DNA of 64,000 bases from Pseudomonas chlororaphis (GTDB taxonomy: Bacteria; Pseudomonadota; Gammaproteobacteria; Pseudomonadales; Pseudomonadaceae). Below are positions 61,401-64,000 of this stretch, one piece after another (position 1 is the first letter of the stretch; every line of letters starts with the position of its first letter). Both the position numbers and the translations under genes were made by a program. The notes under the pieces were generated by a model. That model had not been told where the DNA came from, did no database searches, and was given only the letters and a program-made list of their open reading frames with translations. The stretch is from positions 1,085,001 through 1,149,000 of the forward strand of contig CP011020.1 of NCBI GenBank assembly GCA_001023535.1, written 5' to 3'.

Positions 61401-64000
61401 GCCAGGTCCAGCGCCTGGACGATCAGCGACGCCCGCGGCAGCCAGGCACGGTGGGTCGCCTCGTACCGATAGGCCTGGAGATGGGCCTTCGCCACGTCAT
61501 CGAAAAACAGCCCGACCTGCCGGGCCTCTTCGGCAATGCCGGCGAAGCCCTGGGCCAGTGCGGCCACGCCCACCGCCAGGCCACCCAGGATGACGGCGGT
61601 GCCACCGAGCACCGCGCCAGCGGTGGCACCGGCGGCATAAGCCCCCACCGACAACAGCAGCCCGGCGGAGTCGAACGCCAGTTGCGTGCCGAACTGGGCA
61701 CGGGCCACCTCGTCCTGGGCGGTGACCAACTGGTAGATGTCGAAGCCGACATTCGCCAGTTGCAGCAGCCCACTGGTCGCTTCACTGATGCTGCCGCCCA
61801 CGGCGGCCTTGACCACAGGCGCCACGGTGTCGGCGATCAACCGATCCTCGGCCAGTGCCTGCCGGACCAGGCCGACGAGGCCGGCGATGTCAGCCACATT
61901 ACCGTGCACCAGTTGCGCATAGTTGACATAGGCATGCAGGCGAACCGCCAGGGACAGCGGCCGGTCGGGCCCTTCCTGGGCCCTCAGCGCGTTCATCAGC
62001 GCCTGCACGGCGAAGCCGGCGTTCAGGGTGTGGACGCCGCCCACTTCGGTGGGATCGACCGGCACGGCGGGCCGGTTGGCCAGGGAGGTAAAACATTCCG
62101 CCAGATACTGTTTGATCCGCGGCAGGCGAGCGTCCTCCGTGCGGACCTGCACCAGGTGCTCGGCGCTCGACGGATCGATGAAACTCATGCGATAGGCGCC
62201 CACCGTCGTCACCTCCAGGGTGTCGAACAGCGGCACCAGCCCGGGCGCCAATCGATTGGCCTGCCGCAGGTCGGACGTCACCTGTGCCATCTGCCGCGCC
62301 CAGCCGTGACCGTCCAGCGCCAACAGGCAACTGCCCAGGCGCGGGTTGCTCATCAGCGACTGCCCACGGGCCGAGGCCAGCCGCTGCCTGACCGGGGGTT
62401 TCGACTGCTCCGGCAAGCCGCCCGGTTGCAGCAGGTCGACGACTCGCACCGCCCCCGGCAATGCCAGCCTGGACACCCGGGCGCCGTCCAGCTCGATCAG
62501 GTCGAACGTCGGCAATGCCGCATCGCCATAGGCCGCGTATTGGCCGGCCATGCCCTGTTGGACGAAGAACCGGTTCAACGCCTGCCCGAACCGCGCCGGG
62601 TGCTCGAACTCGAACACGCCAAAATTGGGATCGTAGAAGTGATAAGTGCCTTGCTCGCCCTCGAAGGTTTTGGCCACCAGCATCGCGTGGTTATCGGAAT
62701 TGAGCATCAGCGTGCTGGTGGCGGTCCGGGCCTTGAGAATCCGCACCACCTCGTCCAGGCTCGAACGCGCCAGGGCGCTGCCGACGTCGCCGACCTGTAC
62801 GTCGCGCAAGGACTCCAGGCTGTTGAGGAAGGTCACCGAGTCGCTGCCCTCGGGTTCGAGCACCCCGAGGTAGAACCGCCCGCGCAAGGTATAGGCCGCC
62901 GACGCGCCTTCTGTCAGGGCGGCAGCCATGGCCAGGGCCAGCGGGTAGCACCGCCCGCCCACCCTATCGCCCGAGCCCTGGAGCAGCAGGTCCTGGGGCA
63001 CGAGTTTGATCGCGGCGTTGTCGAAAACATCGAGGACATTGCCCAGGCGCTCGGCGATCCGATCGCGATATTCCAGCTTGGCCACCTGCTGGATCCGTGC
63101 CGCCAGGCGGCCCCACTGGCGCAACGTCATCGGTTGCTCCAGGGCGTTTTTCTTCAAGTCCAAGGCCGTTTCACCATGGGCCGGCGGATCCACCGGGTGG
63201 CCCAGCCCGGCGAGAAATGCCGGTGCCTGGTGCTGGTACAGCAAGCGCTCGATCGTCGCGTAACGGCCGGCGGTGCCCAGTTCGACGAGGCTGTTGGCCA
63301 GGTTCTCGACCTGCGGCCGCAGCGCGTCGAAGCTGCGGTTGTCCAGGGATTTGGCCCCCACCAATGCACCGAGCTGCAAGCGTTGCAGCGGGCTCAACTG
63401 GGCGAATTCGAAAGCTCCTTTGGCAAACCGCCCCAGCAGTTCGTCGATGGACAACTGGCGGGTCTGCGAATCGCCCAACGAGGCGGGGGGCAATACAACC
63501 GCGTCCTGGGCCCGGATCGCCTGGCGCTCATCGAAGCTAAGGGGGATGGCCTTGTTGAACGTCACCGCGCCGTCATAGCCCTGGCTCAGCCTGTTCACGA
63601 ACGGCTCGCCCAGCTCATCGGCCAGGTGCTGCAACAACTCGGTCGATAACACGTGCCGGCCCTCGACCAGCGGCCAGCCATCGTCGAACTCCAGCGTCCG
63701 GTGCTGCAGCAGTTGCTTGAGGTCCCCCTGATAGCGGGCCTTGAATCGCCCGTCCTGCCAGCGCTGTTGTTCATCGGCAAGCCATTGCACGGTGTCGTTC
63801 TGGTTCTCTTTCCAGGAATGGTCCAGCTCTTCCTCGGTGGCCAGGTTGACCGTGTCGGCGGCGTCGATGGTCATCTGCCTGCGCCACTCCAGGGCCGTTC
63901 GCGGGGTCAGGTTCGCTCGCTCGTAGTCCGTCATGCCGTCGCGCATGGCGGCCGGCCCGGTGAGGTAGATCGTCACCTCGCTCTGCGGGCGGAGACCATC
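58421..64000 (-). CDS. very large TcdA/TcdB-pore and MCF/C58-protease-like toxin, 5' end cut by window
   Basis: At least 1859 residues are visible and the frame stays open to base 64000, so the start is probably outside. Numbering from GTG 63976: RVGGRCYPLALAMAAAL places Arg342-Cys343-Tyr344, His430 lies in NSDNHAMLVAKTF and Asp449 in YHFYDPNFG, a Cys-His-Asp triad with the RCD/Y signature of MCF-type C58 proteases. Residues about 630-830 resemble the TcdA/TcdB pore-forming region: LHAYVNYAQLVHGNVADIAG, LQLANVGFDIYQLVTAQ and a Gly/Ala hydrophobic stretch (about 770-815). The remaining 1000 residues are mostly beta-rich and unassigned. The family includes Mcf and FitD-like insect toxins. It is reverse-stranded beside retS/marC. 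Secretion route not visible. Confidence 0.78.
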   Translation of the reverse strand, partial: DGLRPQSEVTIYLTGPAAMRDGMTDYERANLTPRTALEWRRQMTIDAADTVNLATEEELDHSWKENQNDTVQWLADEQQRWQDGRFKARYQGDLKQLLQHRTLEFDDGWPLVEGRHVLSTELLQHLADELGEPFVNRLSQGYDGAVTFNKAIPLSFDERQAIRAQDAVVLPPASLGDSQTRQLSIDELLGRFAKGAFEFAQLSPLQRLQLGALVGAKSLDNRSFDALRPQVENLANSLVELGTAGRYATIERLLYQHQAPAFLAGLGHPVDPPAHGETALDLKKNALEQPMTLRQWGRLAARIQQVAKLEYRDRIAERLGNVLDVFDNAAIKLVPQDLLLQGSGDRVGGRCYPLALAMAAALTEGASAAYTLRGRFYLGVLEPEGSDSVTFLNSLESLRDVQVGDVGSALARSSLDEVVRILKARTATSTLMLNSDNHAMLVAKTFEGEQGTYHFYDPNFGVFEFEHPARFGQALNRFFVQQGMAGQYAAYGDAALPTFDLIELDGARVSRLALPGAVRVVDLLQPGGLPEQSKPPVRQRLASARGQSLMSNPRLGSCLLALDGHGWARQMAQVTSDLRQANRLAPGLVPLFDTLEVTTVGAYRMSFIDPSSAEHLVQVRTEDARLPRIKQYLAECFTSLANRPAVPVDPTEVGGVHTLNAGFAVQALMNALRAQEGPDRPLSLAVRLHAYVNYAQLVHGNVADIAGLVGLVRQALAEDRLIADTVAPVVKAAVGGSISEATSGLLQLANVGFDIYQLVTAQDEVARAQFGTQLAFDSAGLLLSVGAYAAGATAGAVLGGTAVILGGLAVGVAALAQGFAGIAEEARQVGLFFDDVAKAHLQAYRYEATHRAWLPRASLIVQALDLASGELRLDGPKLYPLRDHFGVPTFDADYARAIDIRRELALPERVPFTVPAGQALVLPCTPQTCYGYEYKALPFATLRHDLGFDVARRLEKKNAEGQWLFLFSFYSFPSEYILHRLTVPAYRPTVIDVLLDAVERSLAVPVIPPAWRDTVTYRIQGGGQRCTVALNPGVSLTLESPGARTSSWVLEAVWAEESDVRIEPSGKLFVGGVSVTFSGAGRHQTLLRLRNDQVFQFVLGERELALVEQDVPPGMDRQALQAHLKAMARAHRLVMPYTQVRHYPIPFEKPDEPRTTTAWYDAGQDRFLYIRDEDVLEAEDALLGAVAGGYAWFYEPENFLIWQVDAATGLLSHRYRLLVNTGVAAGAMRITRIEADAQGVIHVEQQITRQDRASDVLVYVIHDGQLVLSSIIRDRDNALEALLSARDTLADWSQVLGSYHAFAPDSGDQAFVNVDWQPAAFVSVCWKIRTHWRDMAWVRRSDRLIIRPSTSPGHRYRGWNDSIKHMTDMTLLTPAGDDDVFVIYYALDQTLCRQQRSATGQRSQAWIQPENLEHVVAVESGYVALTSQGLFFNLTEQGQLTLGGVSDAWLKDHPRWWQALAPLARHYAAERLAIVGLRNASGDAALCAWYLGGRLVLADLGSGREVRLLGMTPDSEAAWLFDVASGEVQRQSFIDPQGLEVAFAEGAKLLQAGALPVATREWAPCQFAGLTVEGTGLRGVTFDGVVMRLRDREPAMICGVTQAWVATQVGELSANLRRLVDGQPHAALLSIETDDSLKWLVVETGRMIRVPRAAIPESFAVLGTRQRRNVLLHEDKDRRLLTYPDRASAGPLDYVQRNAEVLVVEGAMKVDEVLPLLPDDVTTLVLRMGQGATGCRLTKALWLKLESVILDGWHLPDTPAKRPVSLVWEVDEPDRLMLSLVEEHLVIIDPDSGHSVILRDANARDASVRNNLQLAFAEARRYAVSTLVQVLLAWRDPQGSATLKALASASKAVATHPVD

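Noticed and set aside
59603..63649. 1348-codon open frame on the forward strand opposite the giant toxin
   Set aside because: Composition is Arg/Gln/His-rich with no recognisable motif; the reverse strand carries the ordered protease and pore motifs.

Overview
This is a GC-rich, gene-dense chromosomal window from a Pseudomonas of the fluorescens lineage. Three things support this: the gene content (bauA/bauR, RIO kinase, gcbA, ctpL, retS, speA), REP palindromes of the fluorescens type (core TGTGGGAGCGGGCTTGC), and gene order. From memory of P. aeruginosa PAO1, the left end resembles PA0132-PA0148 and the right end resembles PA4839-PA4857, so blocks that lie far apart in PAO1 are brought together here. 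I see no rRNA, tRNA, CRISPR array, transposase or prophage.

Layout. 1-9.2 kb: beta-alanine transamination (bauA/bauR), a RutR-like TetR regulator, a YigZ protein, a MerR/SDR pair, 8-oxoguanine deaminase, a Ca2+/H+ antiporter and an adenine/adenosine deaminase; the common theme is nucleobase breakdown. 9.3-15.3 kb: transporters and regulators (MFS with an ArsR-like regulator, LysR with a divergent oxidoreductase, a Bcr/CflA pump). 15.4-18.8 kb: a copper module (copZ, copA, cueR) with two visible CueR operators. 19.1-30.3 kb: RIO kinase, an AraC regulator with a bile-acid:sodium-symporter-like transporter, a thiolase/two-domain FabG/MaoC set, two DUF4136 lipoproteins, cmoM with a MazG-like enzyme, and a MATE pump. 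30.3-32.4 kb: an isolated type VI secretion pair, a needle-less VgrG and a DUF4123 adaptor. 32.8-58.4 kb: a conserved housekeeping and signalling block (speA, yciH, NUDIX, DUF2333, gcbA, ctpL, aroQ, accBC, prmA, DUF3426, dusB-fis, purHD, retS, marC).

Two very large reverse-strand genes interrupt or border this housekeeping block and are the most interesting part of the window. The first (43891-47841, 1316 aa), between accC and prmA, is a DUF6543/dermonecrotic-toxin-like protein. It has a hydrophobic hairpin and, by my reading, a C-terminal CheD/CNF1-type glutamine-deamidase fold with Cys1140 and His1157 at the CheD spacing. The second (58421 to the window edge, more than 1850 aa) has an Arg-Cys-Tyr/His/Asp protease signature like the C58 domain of MCF toxins, followed by a TcdA/TcdB-type pore-forming region and a long unassigned C-terminus. 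Both look like multidomain toxins that carry their own translocation segment and an enzymatic cargo.

Other structure: several REP/BIME palindromes (one BIME tandemly duplicated with a 136-bp period), a second palindrome family (core GTGGCGAGGGGATTTATCC), a two-copy hairpin repeat with conserved loops and co-varying stems (34.9 kb and 53.4 kb), and a convergent intergenic region with two perfect DnaA boxes (3.5-3.7 kb).
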